From positions 1,572,297 to 1,636,296 of the forward strand of contig JAJEKV010000099.1 in the NCBI GenBank assembly GCA_021234155.1: a DNA stretch of 64,000 nt, given 5' to 3'. Positions 1 to 11,345 of this stretch are shown piece by piece; within the stretch, counting starts at the first letter, position 1, and each line of letters opens with the position of its first letter. The position numbers and the translations under genes were made by a program. The notes beneath the pieces are model-generated. The model saw only the letters and a list, made by a program, of their open reading frames with translations. It was not told the origin of the DNA and did not search any database. This DNA is from Isoetes taiwanensis. Lineage: Eukaryota; Streptophyta; Lycopodiopsida; Isoetales; Isoetaceae.

Positions 1-297
1 GTGCATCAGATTTAGTAGGAATGGTGAGTTCCCCCAATTCTTTTTTGATACCCCGAAGGTCTTTGTAGCTCCAAGCAAAAATATGTTTGAATTCCCTGAA
101 CAGCGTCACAGCGCGTGCTTTATAGGTAGTCGAAAGATTAGCAGCTAAGCGGACTGGTTGATTGTTACCAATGTCCACAATGTCCACTTCGGGAGTTTGA
201 ATATGAGGAACAACCTCCGTGTCCTGAACCTGATGAGCGAGGAGGCTGAAGCATGGCGGGGAGGAGCGGCATTTTGCGTGGTGAAGAAAAAAAGATT

Positions 298-1796
298 TCA
301 GCTGGCGTCATCAAGCAAGGGTTGCTTCATGACGGCATGAACATCAACGGTCTCCGAGGAAGGAAGTGGATCAGAAAAATGATCAAGACGTTGAATGCGA
401 TTGCAGGAAGCCAGGTAAGGGTCCAAGAGAGCCGCCACAGCCTGGTCCTGATCGAGCGTCATGTCACCCCAAGGATCTGCATACTCAGGGTAAGAGGAGA
501 GAGGTAGACCTGCTGGAGGAGCTTGAACATGATAAATATTTTGGGCTTCTTCAGAGTCAGTGTCTGAGATGGAAGGTTCAGCATTCTCAACAGAGATCAA
601 TTGGCCAGTTTCCAGATCCATTGTGGCATTGAGATGGCCATCGGTGATAATAAGTTGGTCCGTGGCCCAGTAATGAATACTCTTTGCCTGTCGGGGAAAA
701 TGTCTTCCAACCAGCATTTCATAGTCACCAGGATCTTCTCCAGCTTTCCAAACACCAAATTCCAAGGGAATTTGAGATCACCAATGCTGATGTGGAGAAG
801 AGGAGTGACACCTTGAGGACGCGTGATATGGCCATTTGCTAACTTGATGTCATAAGGGGCACGGTATAATTGTTTGATGCCCAATTGCTTCCTGAGTTTA
901 TCAGTAATGAGATTGACAGCACTACCACCATCAATTTGGACATGATTGATGTGCTGATTGCCCACCGTGGCATGCACCATGGGTGTTGAAGTTGCAACAG
1001 CTCCAACCAGAACCGTAGGAAGAGGTAACTGATCTTTGAGAGCCGGACAGAGTTTCAAAATGGTGGCCAGGCTCAAAGGAATCTTGATCTTGGCGAGTTC
1101 TTCCTGAAGTTCCAAAGGAACATGAGAAAAGGGGTCCGCAGGGTCCAGTGGAGCGGGAGTCTGTGGTAAAGAAGTTGAGACTTCTTGGAGAAGCTCTACC
1201 TCAACAGCAATATTTGGGTACGTCTGAGAGCGGGCACCAGTGGATGATGACGGCTCGCCTTGACGCTGCTGAACGCGAGTGGTGGCGTGAACATTTGCCA
1301 AGGTGCGACCTTCCGCAGCTTGCATGAGTTTTAGTATACTTTGTCGCACTTTAGGCATGACGTGAGGCATGAGTTTATCAAGATCAGGCGCGAAGTGAAC
1401 TTTTTTATCATCGTCATGAGGGACAGTTTCCACTGCAAAAGCAGGTTGCGTGTCATGCGGAATAATGGTCAAAGGGCGGGAAGCCCGTGTATGACCAATC
1501 CAATTTGACTGCTGGACGGGAGGGTTGAGAGCCTGATAAGTCTCTTCCTGAGCTTGTTGATCCATAGGATTGGAAGTAGACGCTGCTTGCTGAGGTCGCT
1601 GTTGTTGAGGCGGCCGAGGAGGCTTTCTCAAAACAGGACGAGGGCCCTGTTTACCGTTGGCCACCCATAGTTGATAAGCCGTAAGCTGGTTGATTTGAAC
1701 CTGGAAGTTGAACTTGAACTTGAGGAAGTTGAGGACACGCCGTGGTGGTGTGACCCCATTCATGACAATGATAACATTGAGCCTTTGAAGGATCAA
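298..1796 (-). pseudogene. retropepsin (aspartic protease) region of the same Ty3/gypsy element, frameshifted
   Basis: The frame from 1796 holds a Gln/Pro-rich linker and then a retropepsin-like domain. The catalytic motif is VQIDGGSAVNLITDKL. D-G-G in place of D-S/T-G is common in plant Ty3/gypsy proteases. At about 770 the homology moves to the frame of the 765-298 reading frame, where YEMLVGRHFPRQAKSIHYWA matches the flap and C-terminal part (MLLGRPWLRQ...H.W type). An acidic spacer follows, probably leading into RT outside the window. The two frames cannot be translated as one protein without recoding, so this is scored as a frameshift. The upstream neighbour is gag (1793-3211). Confidence 0.75.
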
Positions 1797-3211
1797 AGGG
1801 AGGACGGTTGCCTTGTCCTCGTGGCAGCTGAGATTGCTGCGGTTGTAGATACTGCGACTGTTGTTGAGTGGGATATTGCTGAGGCGGATATGACTGTTGT
1901 TGAGGGCGTGGTCTGGACTTGAAAGACAATTTTATTGCGAAAAGGTGTAGGATGAGAACGAGTGCATTCTTCCGTGGCGTGATTGCACATATTGCATCTT
2001 TTACAATGAGGAGGTCCATTGGAGGAGTTGCATTCATTTGCCAGATGACCTTGATATTTACAAATAGTGCACCAGATGTGAGCGCGTTGTGGATTTGCTT
2101 GCTGAGGCTGAACAGAGTTCTGGGGAACCATGACGGGGGGCATGAAAGGGAGTTCCTGGAGAGGAACACCCCGAGAAGAAACATTGACCGAATGATTGAC
2201 CAATTCAATGGCCTGCTCCAGAGACTTTGGACGCAGGTATTCTGTCATGAGGCGAATGGCAGGAGGAAGGCCCTGCAGAAACCAGACGAGGATCTGGCTT
2301 TGCGTGGGGTACTCCTGGAGTTTACTGACGAGAATATGAAGACGGTCCGCAAAATCCCTGGCGGACTCCGTGGGCTCTTGCTGAAGGTCATTGAGTCGTT
2401 TGAGGAGTAATTGGTCATCGTCCGTGGTGCCGTAATGAGACAGAAAGGCAGTTTTCATTTCTGGCCAACTTTGTTTCCAGTGGCTCTTATTGGCCATTAA
2501 CCACTGATGAGGGGCGCCTCTGAGCGTGGTCGAAAAGATATGAAATTTAAGTTAGGGCTGAGCATGACCATTCAGAATGGCCAAGGCTTCAAATTCCTCC
2601 ATGTGTGCCGAAGCACTTTGATCCAGAGGTTTGCCTTTAGTGTTGCCAAAAGTGGGATAAGTCAGCTTCAAATTATGAGAGGGCGATGAAGGCGGAACTG
2701 GCGCATAGATAGGTGGATTTGATGGAGGATATGCAGAGGCATAAAGAGGTGGTACAGTCTGAGACTGAGAGCAAGGGGGTGGAACGGAAAAAACTTGTGG
2801 GCCAGCAAAAGGAGCATCTGGTGGGGAAGGGCCTTGGGAGCCATCCTCATTAGGCTTGAGATCAGTGGTTTGGTAAACATGAAGAGCATGCTGAAAAGAT
2901 GGAGAAGACTGAAAGTCGTGAACGTGGGTAGGGCCAAAAGACACATGAGGGTAGCCCATCCCACCAGGAGGTGAATAAGGTTGTGATTGAAGAGGGGTGT
3001 GGCCTGAAGGAATGTTGATATAGGTGCTGTCAGGAGTCTGGAAATAGTGAGGCGTGGGCTGAACATGGGTATGTTGTGGAGATTGCGGTTGTGAACAATG
3101 ACGACACACAGGGGGAGATCCTGGTCGAGAATGAGCACGAGGGGTAGGAGGTGTCGACTGAGCTCTTGAGCGGATACGACCTCCCTCAATGTCATAAGCA
3201 GTGTCATACAT
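1793..3211 (-). pseudogene. gag polyprotein of Ty3/gypsy element (nonsense and frameshifts)
   Basis: The likely start is the ATG at 3211 (MYDTAYDIEGG). The first ~190 residues are rich in Pro, Gln and His and of low complexity. A retrotransposon gag domain follows, including RGAPHQW and a FADRLHILVSKLQEYP-like stretch. The frame is open from 3211 to 1793 apart from one TAA at 2554-2552, which falls directly before LKFHIF. Two zinc knuckles lie in this frame, CTICKYQGHLANEC and CKRCNMCNHATEEC, both C-X2-C-X4-H-X4-C. A third, CYHCHEWGHTTTAC, lies in the neighbouring frame around 1790-1750 after a frameshift near 1920. Knuckles bind the element's RNA during particle assembly. Three knuckles is more than the usual one or two for this class. 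Confidence 0.8.
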
Positions 3212-3264
3212 ATCCCAACAGCCCTGGCGTGTTGATGACGCCCAGCGAGCCGCCCGTTTGGCAA

Positions 3265-3760
3265 AAAGTTCTTGAGTGAAACCCCGAGCGCATATGATGG
3301 ATGGAAAAGAAAGAAAGACCCGGAATGGCGATGCTGTTTGGGGTCTGGGTTGGGGAACTCCTAGACAGCCCTGCCGTGAGGACCCTTGGATCTAACAGAG
3401 AATCCGGGGACTATGTCACGGGGATTTGCCAAAAGAAACAAGAAAAGAGAAAAGAAACAACAGAGAACAATTGAGACAATAATGAGAACAACTTCCTTGA
3501 TGTCAATGAAGATACATGAGCTCTCGCAATCGAGAGAAAACTGATGTGAGACAAGACTCAAAACTCATCTAAAAACTCATGTGCTAGCTCTACTCATATA
3601 TATAGTACAATGGCCTTTGGCCCAATATAGACACTCGGACTGATTTGGTGCCGACTCACGGAAGGAGGCCCGATTTGCAGAATCTTGGCGGTGCCTCTTG
3701 AAGTGCAACGAAATCACGCTTGGCCCGACGCGGGCGGTGATGGGCCGTCACTTGTCTAAG
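3265..3760 (-). promoter_or_regulatory. probable 5' LTR / leader of the minus-strand Ty3/gypsy element
   Basis: This stretch lies directly upstream of gag. On the minus strand it holds a TATA-like run (ACTATATATATGAG near 3600) followed by T/C-rich sequence, as in an LTR U3/R region. I could not find a convincing primer binding site or a second LTR copy, so the LTR borders are not fixed. Confidence 0.4.
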
Positions 3761-5120
3761 CGCCTCCTCTTGACGCCTGGCGTGGTCTTTGTCTGCGTGG
3801 TCTGCTTGGTCTTCTGCTGGGCCTTTGACGACTGACCCGTGCCTGACTGTGGATCCTTGGCCTTGACTTGGTCCGTCGTATGCATGAATAGTCTTGTACC
3901 AGGAGGCACAGGACTAACATGACACAAATGAACAGAATGGAGGAAATGAAACTCAAGTATGGAAAACTGAACACTCAAGGATGGATCGTATATGCTGACC
4001 TAAATACTGATCCTGCACTTGACCATGTCTTTGCAATTGACAAAGCCATAAGGGGCATCGTGATGGGGTCAAGGAGGACATCATTTCCAAGTCCGAAGGC
4101 ATGGATGTTGCATTTTTAATCGCGGGAAATGGCCGAGGTTAGTGATATTATGGGCATGCTATGTTCCAAATTGATGCATCTGTCCTAACGTTGACATGAT
4201 ATTGACCAAGTATCCAACTCCCCATCTGCATTTCATGATGCAATTGACACTGAGAACATTGCAGATGAGGACTATGATATCGCGAAGAGACAAAAGCAAC
4301 ATGCAACAACTAAGAGGGGTAGTCATTGATCAAATTAATTATAAATAATTCTTATTGGTTTAGGGTTGGGCATAAGGGTTAAGAATTGATTGGTCAAGCT
4401 TAGACTTGTGTTGCATTGTGTATAGTATCGTATGTCATTACCTTTGTTGAGGGGCATATCAATAGATGAATTACATCTCTTCAAACACGTGGATGTAAAC
4501 AAAAATGTTTATAGCTTGTTGATAAGGTTGTAAGGTATCATTTTGTGATAATATTGTTAGCAAAAGCTGATCGACCAAATAGAATAAATTGTGCAACCAA
4601 ACAAGATCAAAGCAAACTGATCAACCAAACTACTAAAACAAAATGATTATCAAAACCAAAAAATTCTAAAGAACCCTCAGCTCGCGATGAATCTGCTCAT
4701 TCAATTTGTTGTATTGGAGGGCATCTGCGACTCCAGGCTGCTGGAATTGTGGAGCATACGACCTCCTGCACTTTGTCCAGAGTGATGAGAATGTTGCGAA
4801 ATGTCACAAACGGTGGCTCCAAAGGCATGGAAGAGGAAGTATCAACGGAGCTGCTTTGAATTCGCCCGCGCTTAGCAGGGGAACGAGAAGAGGGCATCGC
4901 CATAAATCAGCCTTGGAATGATAGGCGACTCTATTGCGTTCGATCAGCCATCTTTAATCTGCATGCATAAGAATAAACATAATAATAACATCTCTGAGAA
5001 TTCGGAGATAAAATATCAGCAACCACTTACAGAATATCAAGAACATCATGTATCTTGCTCCCTTTCTTATATAAGCCGAGTCTTTTCCGTATACAGGAAT
5101 CCCCGACACGTGGACATTGA
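3761..5120. other. no recognised gene (1.4 kb)
   Basis: Only short frames occur here: a 66-residue one at 3919-4119 (+) and a 68-residue one at 4697-4903 (-, Ser/Pro-rich start). Neither carries a motif I know. Part of 3750-3980 may still belong to the LTR of the element on its left. Confidence 0.3.
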
Positions 5121-5950
5121 TGTAACGTGAAAATACGGGTGGGACACTTTTTGCTACTGTTCATTCATTCTCTCTCTCTTCCGGCGGAGCTTCAGCTATG
5201 GCGTCGCTGTGGCGCCACAGAGCTTGGCTAGGGCGATCGGCCTCTATTGTTTTGATTTTTGACATAACAGGGTTTCTAGAGTGCTAGGACGACTTTCTTA
5301 GTGCTGTGGATGAGTTCTTGGAGCTAGCTTATGGGTGTGGACGAGTTTCTTGGAACAAAGCAAGCTTATGGTATGGCGGCCAGGTCTCTTGAACGCAAGC
5401 ATATGACTTATGGCACATGCGGCTGCGGCAGTTCTTTCTGATATCTCAACTTCGAGCTCTGTTTCTTGGAATTTTGGACTGTTTCTTGGAATATGAAAAA
5501 TATCAGTTTCGAGCTCTGTTTCTTGGAATATGATATCTCTGTTTCGAGTTCTGTTTCTTGGAATATGATATCTCTGTTTCGAGCTCCGTTTCTTGAAATA
5601 TGAAAAATATCAGGGATTTTTGGACTTCCGAAGCTTGGATAAGAAAGCAGAAAGGATCTATCTTGTGATTCTATGTAATTTTCTGGTAGTTTTATGAATG
5701 CAAAAGTGTTATGATTTTATCAATCTCTCTGTGTGAATCTCTTTTTGTGAATCTATCCATGAGTTTGATGAATATCTGCTAATGGAGAAATTTTAACAGC
5801 AGAAATACACGCTTAAAAAAATGCTTCAGAATGAGTGATTCCTGAAAATTTGAGTTTAAGAATCAGTGATTCTTGGAAAGAATGCCTGCCACGTGACAAA
5901 CATACATAGGCGGATAGGGCAGAAAGTGGCCCACCCTATTTTTACGTGAA
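5121..5950. mobile_element. non-autonomous TIR element (MITE-like), ~830 bp
   Basis: The left end CGTGAAAATACGGGTGGGAC (from 5126) and the reverse complement of the right end CGTAAAAATAGGGTGGGCC (to 5946) form ~28-bp terminal inverted repeats with about four mismatches. No transposase frame lies between them. The interior holds a 35-bp minisatellite (5451-5613). I could not see a clear target duplication, so the superfamily is open. Confidence 0.55.
5451..5613. repeat. minisatellite, 35-37 bp unit, about 4 copies
   Basis: Units start at about 5451, 5507, 5542 and 5577. The core is TTTCGAGCTCTGTTTCTTGG followed by AATATGATATCTCTG or the variant AATATGAAAAATATCAG. The first unit contains an extra 20-bp partial duplication of TTTCTTGGAAT. 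Confidence 0.85.
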
Positions 5951-8048
5951 GTGATTATGACCCCAACTGTCTTGTGTTGTACGTGAATTGAATGACTTCA
6001 TCAAATATGAAGAAAATTATGGGCTTGCTTAGGAGTAATCAGGGCCAAAAGCATTCTATCACATATATTTAAGGGACGATTAAGGATTACGTGCCCTCAA
6101 TAATGGGACAAGTAAAGGTCAGAGGAAAGCGGGCCACTGCATGTGGCACCTTGGGACATGCACGAGGGGTTGGGCTCAAGAAGGGGATCCGTATGAGGCC
6201 TTGTGCGGCAGCAGGAGCCTATTTCCCTCATTCATAGATCCCTAGCTGCCACAACAGTGGCTACTACGCACGATATTTGGCACTCTTGGCCACATAGGCG
6301 GGATCATGGGCCAACAAAGGGGTTCATGGATCCCCCTATCCTTATGCTTCATAAAATGGACCATAAGGGGTTTCTTTTTCGTTTTTATTTAGACCATTGA
6401 ATTCTTTTCTCAAGGGGAATCCAATGGTGCTACATTTGTCCAATTCAAAGCAAGTTTGGTGTGTCATTTGTAGATTGGCCCCTTAAGTGCAAAAGGGAGC
6501 TACCATAACCTAGTTCAACCATTAGTTCAACCATCTCATCTAATTTTCAGATAAAAAATTGCTAAACTTTAAAAGCATTTGTCTCTTTAATGACTTGCTT
6601 TTTGGGTTGTTTGAAGGGTAATCCCTGATGAAAGTGAGGAAACAATAATATTTGCAAAATATCTCAAATTTACGGCGAAGATTTATAGCAAAAAAAATAT
6701 GCCATTCCTATAGTTCTTTCTAAATCGAGTTGCAGAGAATATCCTATGAAATAAGAGATTGTATGGAATCAGTCGAAAGGATCCATTTTGCATGCTACAG
6801 GCATAAAGGAATCCTCATTCCCATTTCTTAAGGTATCCACATCTTGGTATTCGAGCTGCAAACCTTGATATTCACTATTGCAGTAGACATTGCGGCAGTT
6901 ACATCTACCAATTTCAAGGCAACATGATTTGGATTTGGTTTGGTGGTGATGTCGTCCTCTTCTATCATTGTTGCTGCAATGTACAGTGGCAAGGAGCTAG
7001 CGAAGAAAATTGGTGAGCGGATTCCCATGGACGGGTAGATTCAAAGTGTTGATGCAGGTTTAATCCTGTTATTCCAGCTGCAAATTATAAGAGATGGAAA
7101 TCCTGGTATTCGAGTTGCAAATCTTGGTAAAGTATCTTCTTAAGGTGTTTTCAACCCCAAAAATATTCATTAAAAGAGGACTAAAAACCCACTTGATGAG
7201 CAATGTTTGAGCATATTAGAACCTAAATAGTTTCTTATTGGTAAACGCATTTAACGAGCATTAACATATGTATTCTCATAGTTGTCTACAATGAGATTAG
7301 AATCCTTATGATGTTGGCTCTATGGTACATGGTGCACCATCTCCATTAAGTTTGAGAGTGTATTTATTGTTGGAGAAATGAATGTAAAGATTTATTTATG
7401 GGGCAAGCAGAAACAATGGGAGGGAACCAAAACCTTATAAACATGTCAAATGTGAATGGACAATAGGTGATTACCTTCAGAATCTACATATATTGCTTTA
7501 TAAGATAGTTGTTAGAGAGAATTGACAAATTGGTTTACTGGGCCTACTGTACCCATGACAAGGTCGGACAAATTTATTTCTTTTTACCATCAGTTTTAGC
7601 AGGCTGGCCTATCGCCCCTACAAAAACTCCTGCAATTCCAGCCTATCCATTTAAACTACCACATCATGCCATTTTATTTACCATCATCTACTCGAGGGGT
7701 ATATTTATCCCCTTCATAAGATCTACTATTTTCCAATCCAGTGGTTCAAAAAATGTAAAAAGCCCTTGAAAGTTCATTCCCTCTTTCAAAACTCGTGAAA
7801 GACGAGCAAATTCAACCTCCAGAAAACTTCGTGATGATGGATATGCCTCCTTATTCTTTCTCCGCAATCAATCAATTTTTTCTTCTTCTTTTTCTCCTTT
7901 CGAAATCCTTTAGAGTTCAATGCAAACTATCAAATTACTATTGGTTGCTGAAAGTTGTGTGAGCTGGTAATATGAGCACTTTGTTTTTTCCTGTATAAAC
8001 GGAGGACCCATAGTTATGACAAAAATAAAAACATAAATTGTTATATAA
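5951..8048. other. no recognised gene (2.1 kb)
   Basis: This is AT-rich sequence with only short, motif-free frames (such as 6828-7028 - and 7509-7769 +). No convincing coding, RNA or mobile element signature was seen. Confidence 0.3.
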
Positions 8049-8077
8049 CTAGTAACGAATGCTCGGCGTTGCCGGAC
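8049..8077 (-). mobile_element. Helitron 3' terminus (minus strand)
   Basis: On the minus strand a hairpin GTCCGGCAACGCCGAGC (8077-8061) is followed 8 nt later by CTAG (8052-8049) and then a T. This is the canonical Helitron end, with hairpin about 10-12 nt before CTRR and insertion before T. It matches the end at 20346-20373 in hairpin loop (GCAACGC) and spacing, so both belong to one family. A 5' end to its right was not found; the body may include part of 8-12 kb. Confidence 0.55.
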
Positions 8078-9597
8078 ATACGTACAAATATAAGTTAATG
8101 CGCTACATTTGATTGGACGAAATAGGTAGTGCATGAACGATTACATCCAAAACTTTAAAAAGAAACCCTCAATTATTATTCTAGATATTGAAATATATGA
8201 TGATGTTCCAAGTTGAAAATTATTATATGAAGATGATATTAGCTAATACCTGTTATAGAGAGAGTGATATATGCGATATAGATGTCGATGTGGACGTGTG
8301 TGTTTGGATGTTGGAACTATTTTGAGAGTGTATTTCGAATGTATTGAGTTGGAGTCTTGTGATATTTGTGGTTATAAAGAAGAGGCACATATTATGTACT
8401 ACATCATTTGCAATGGTGTTAGGGATAATGGGTTCACGTCAAATGAGAAGACATCAACTTGAAATAAATGTTTCTTAATGCGGTGCAATCACATAATTTG
8501 CGCTTCATCATGGTCGATGGTGTTGGAAGTCCTTTCAAAAGCAATGGCTCCATAAATAGTATATGCATACACCATAGGGAGGAAGAGGGATGTAAGACTT
8601 CTTTCTTAAACAATAAAGCACGGAAATCATCATAAAGTTTATTAAACTACTTGTACTATTGAAAGGTTGAAGGTATGCATTAATGAGATAAAAATCAACT
8701 ATTGTTTCATGTTGAAGCATGTGGCAATTTGTGGATGGGGTAAAGTCTTTAGTTATATCAATGCACCATTTCTAGTTTTAACATTTAGGAATTAAAATGG
8801 AGGGGGGCAAATAACATGACATATATACCAATCTGAAGCTTCATTTTAGGGAGATGGGCAAAGGAATCTCAAGCGTCATTATGAATTACATGGGCAGAGG
8901 TTTTGACCAGCTGACAATGTTGAGAACCTTGTTTCTTTTTAAGTTACGTATACATATATTTGATCACGGGTTTTTGTAGGTTCTGAACATTTACATATAT
9001 CTGATCACAGGTTTTTGTAGGTTCTGAACATTTATTACATTTCGAAATAGAATTAGCGTACAAACGCTAGTCTGGCTTTCTTCATCAAGACAATAGCCAA
9101 AGTAGCACAATATCAATCAATTGCTTTAGATTTTTCCAGCAGGGCCAAATATTTCATTATCAAAAACTGTATCACCACTGTACTTGAGCTCACCATTATT
9201 TCACCTGCAGGCTCAACTCTCTCATGTGCAGTCTTTGGTCTCCTCGAAAGCTCTCCGCTAGATCTACCCTGTGGCACCAAAATTTCCAATATGAAAACTT
9301 ACCATGTGAACCAATCTTCTATTCGAAGTTCGTGTCTTGAAAAGATAGAACCTAGAAAGAATAAGGCAAATAATCATATGACTGGAAAAGCCTATATAAC
9401 ACAAAATCTTAAGCTACAAAAACAAAAAGTAGCCGTAAAGTTTACCAAAAGGGGTTGCATATAGCTGCTTGAAGGACCAAACAGGGTGGTATGAGCAATA
9501 TGAAGACAGTGTTTAGCTTGATCATAATCCTGCAAGGTATATATGGAGCAAGAGCTTTTGTAAAGAAGCTAGACACATCTATTAATTACATACCTTG
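8078..9597. other. no recognised gene (1.5 kb)
   Basis: No gene is recognised. A 23-base phrase, ATCACRGGTTTTTGTAGGTT plus flank, is repeated at about 8962 and 9003. The stretch 9060-9350 could be 3' flank of the aldo-keto reductase pseudogene. Other frames are short and unremarkable. Confidence 0.3.
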
Positions 9598-11345
9598 CTA
9601 AGAAGCGTCTTCAAACAAACTGTCTTCAAGCTTTATATATGTTATAATTTCCAAACGAATCACCTGGCCATAGCTCAATTCTATAGAGAGATGATATGCT
9701 GCAAATTTGGGCACAATTAGAATAAATGCACTTGTTAATTCCTCTGTTACTAATATGACATAATAGGTTAATGATAAGAAGGCAACCTGAGAATTTTTTG
9801 CTATTCTTGATGGGGTCACAAACTTGGGCAAAACAACATAGTTTTTCTGTAGACTCAACCTTATGAGAAGCTGGGCAGATGTCTTATTGTATTTTGCTGC
9901 AATCTGTGATAGCTTATAGACTCCACCTTATAGACTCCACCTTATGAGAAGCTTGGCAGATGTCTTATTGTAATCTGCTGCAATCTGTGATAGCTTATAT
10001 AAGTATGGACCCCACAAAACCATTAATTGTCATGCGGAATAGAGGAGACTCACCTTTAGGAAATTTGGATTAGCAAGATGCTTTCCTGTAGTAAGAGGAG
10101 AATATGCTTCCGGAATAATTCCATGTTCCTGACAGAACTTAACCAAATGTGGTCTGGTATTTAAAGGGTGGATTTCTACCTGTGCATCAAGACAGTAAAA
10201 AATAAAGATAGACATGAACACAAACATATATGCTTATGTTAAATATCCTACTTGCTTTACAGATGGCCGTACCAATGAATTAGCAAAAAGCTCTTCTAAG
10301 TGATGAATGCCATGGTTGCTAACTCCAATTAACTTTGCTTTACCTGATTCAATGAGTACCTCCATAGCCCTCCAGGATTACAACCTTAGAGGCATAGGGG
10401 CATGAATAAGATATAGATCAACACCTTATTCCATAAGACGCTGCCTTTAAGTCAATGAATAAAGAAAAGCTCTAAGAGTAAGAATGCGAACAGAGAATTT
10501 TCTGCTATTCTTGATGGGGTCACAGACCTGGGCAAAACAACATAATTTTTCTGTAGACTCCAGCTTATGAGAAGCTTGGCAAATGTCTTATTGTATTTTG
10601 CTGCAATCTGTGATAGCTTATATCAGTATGGACTACAAAACCATTAATTGTCATGCGGAATAGAGGAGACTCACCTTGAGAAATTTGGATTAGCAAGATG
10701 CTTCCCTGTAGTAAGAGGAGAATATGCTTCCAAAATAATTCCATATTTCTGACAGAACTTAACCAAATGTGGTCTGGTATTTAAAGAGTGGATTTCTATC
10801 TGTGCGTCAAGACAGTAGGAAATAAAGATATGACATGAACACAAACATATATGCTTATGTTAAATATCCTACCTGCTTTACAAATGGCCGTACCAATGAA
10901 TTAGGAAAAAGCTCTTCTAAGTGATGAATGCCATGGTTGCTAACTCCAATTGACTTTGCTTTACCTGATTTAAGAAGTACCTTCATAGCCCTCCAGGATT
11001 CCAACCTTAGAGGCATCAGGATTCCTAAGTTTGGTGGTTATAAATATTTCTTCTCTGGGAATGCAACTTTCACGTACAACTCTACCTGAAGAAAGCGTTC
11101 ATTATGTTCTTCTTAACAGCAAGCAAAGGAATCACGCGAGATATACTCACCAATGCCTTTCTCGTTGTTATAGCCTCAAGCTGTATCAATATGGGGATAC
11201 CCTAACCTAAGGGCCTCAGCCACAACACTGTAAGCTTCATCAGTCTTCATCTGCCATACACCCAGGCCGATCCTTGGTATTTGAACTGAGGGGCCTTCAA
11301 ATCCTGCATTTTTTTAGCTCAAACGTACTGGATGCAAGGGAGGGC
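9598..11345 (-). pseudogene. aldo-keto reductase (AKR superfamily), broken and partly duplicated
   Basis: AKRs are NAD(P)H-dependent (alpha/beta)8-barrel carbonyl reductases. Exon pieces on the minus strand follow the family order. IPRIGLGVWQ...HIDTA lies at 11290-11180; an in-frame TGA (11178-11176) then precedes GYNNEKGIG, which holds the expected catalytic Tyr region. RVVRESCIPREEIFITTKL lies near 11095-11040. VDLYLIHAPMPL lies near 10430. SGKAKLIGVSNHGIHHLEEL lies near 10350-10290. VEIHPLNTRPHLVKFCQEHG with EAYSPL lies near 10180-10090. [12 protein letters not shown] and [20 protein letters not shown] lie near 9890-9790. Plausible introns separate the blocks. Stops, a frame break before SWRAMEVL and an internal exon duplication make function unlikely. 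Confidence 0.85.
9808..10995 (-). repeat. partial tandem duplication of the aldo-keto reductase exons
   Basis: Block I (about 9808-10385) and block II (about 10511-10995) carry the same three exons with their introns: [10 protein letters not shown]-type end, EIHPLN-type middle and GVSNHGIHHLEEL. Block II joins directly to the upstream RNPDASK exon at the shared phrase ATGCCTCTAAGG and lacks VDLYLIHAPMPL. Block I has that motif. The copies have drifted by scattered substitutions and small indels (for example 9910-9990 has an extra local repeat). Confidence 0.85.

Larger units (their letters stand above)
1..3760 (-). mobile_element. Ty3/gypsy LTR retrotransposon, 5' part (leader, gag, protease), cut by window edge
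   Basis: Read on the minus strand, from right to left, there is an LTR/leader region, a gag with three CCHC zinc knuckles, and a retropepsin domain. RT, RNase H and integrase would lie beyond base 1. The order gag then protease and the protease style are typical of plant Ty3/gypsy elements. The coding region carries one in-frame stop and at least three frameshifts, so this copy is not autonomous. It differs from the chromovirus copies at 20.5-31.6 and 45-57 kb in having a long proline-rich gag N-terminus and several knuckles, so it is a separate family. Confidence 0.85.
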
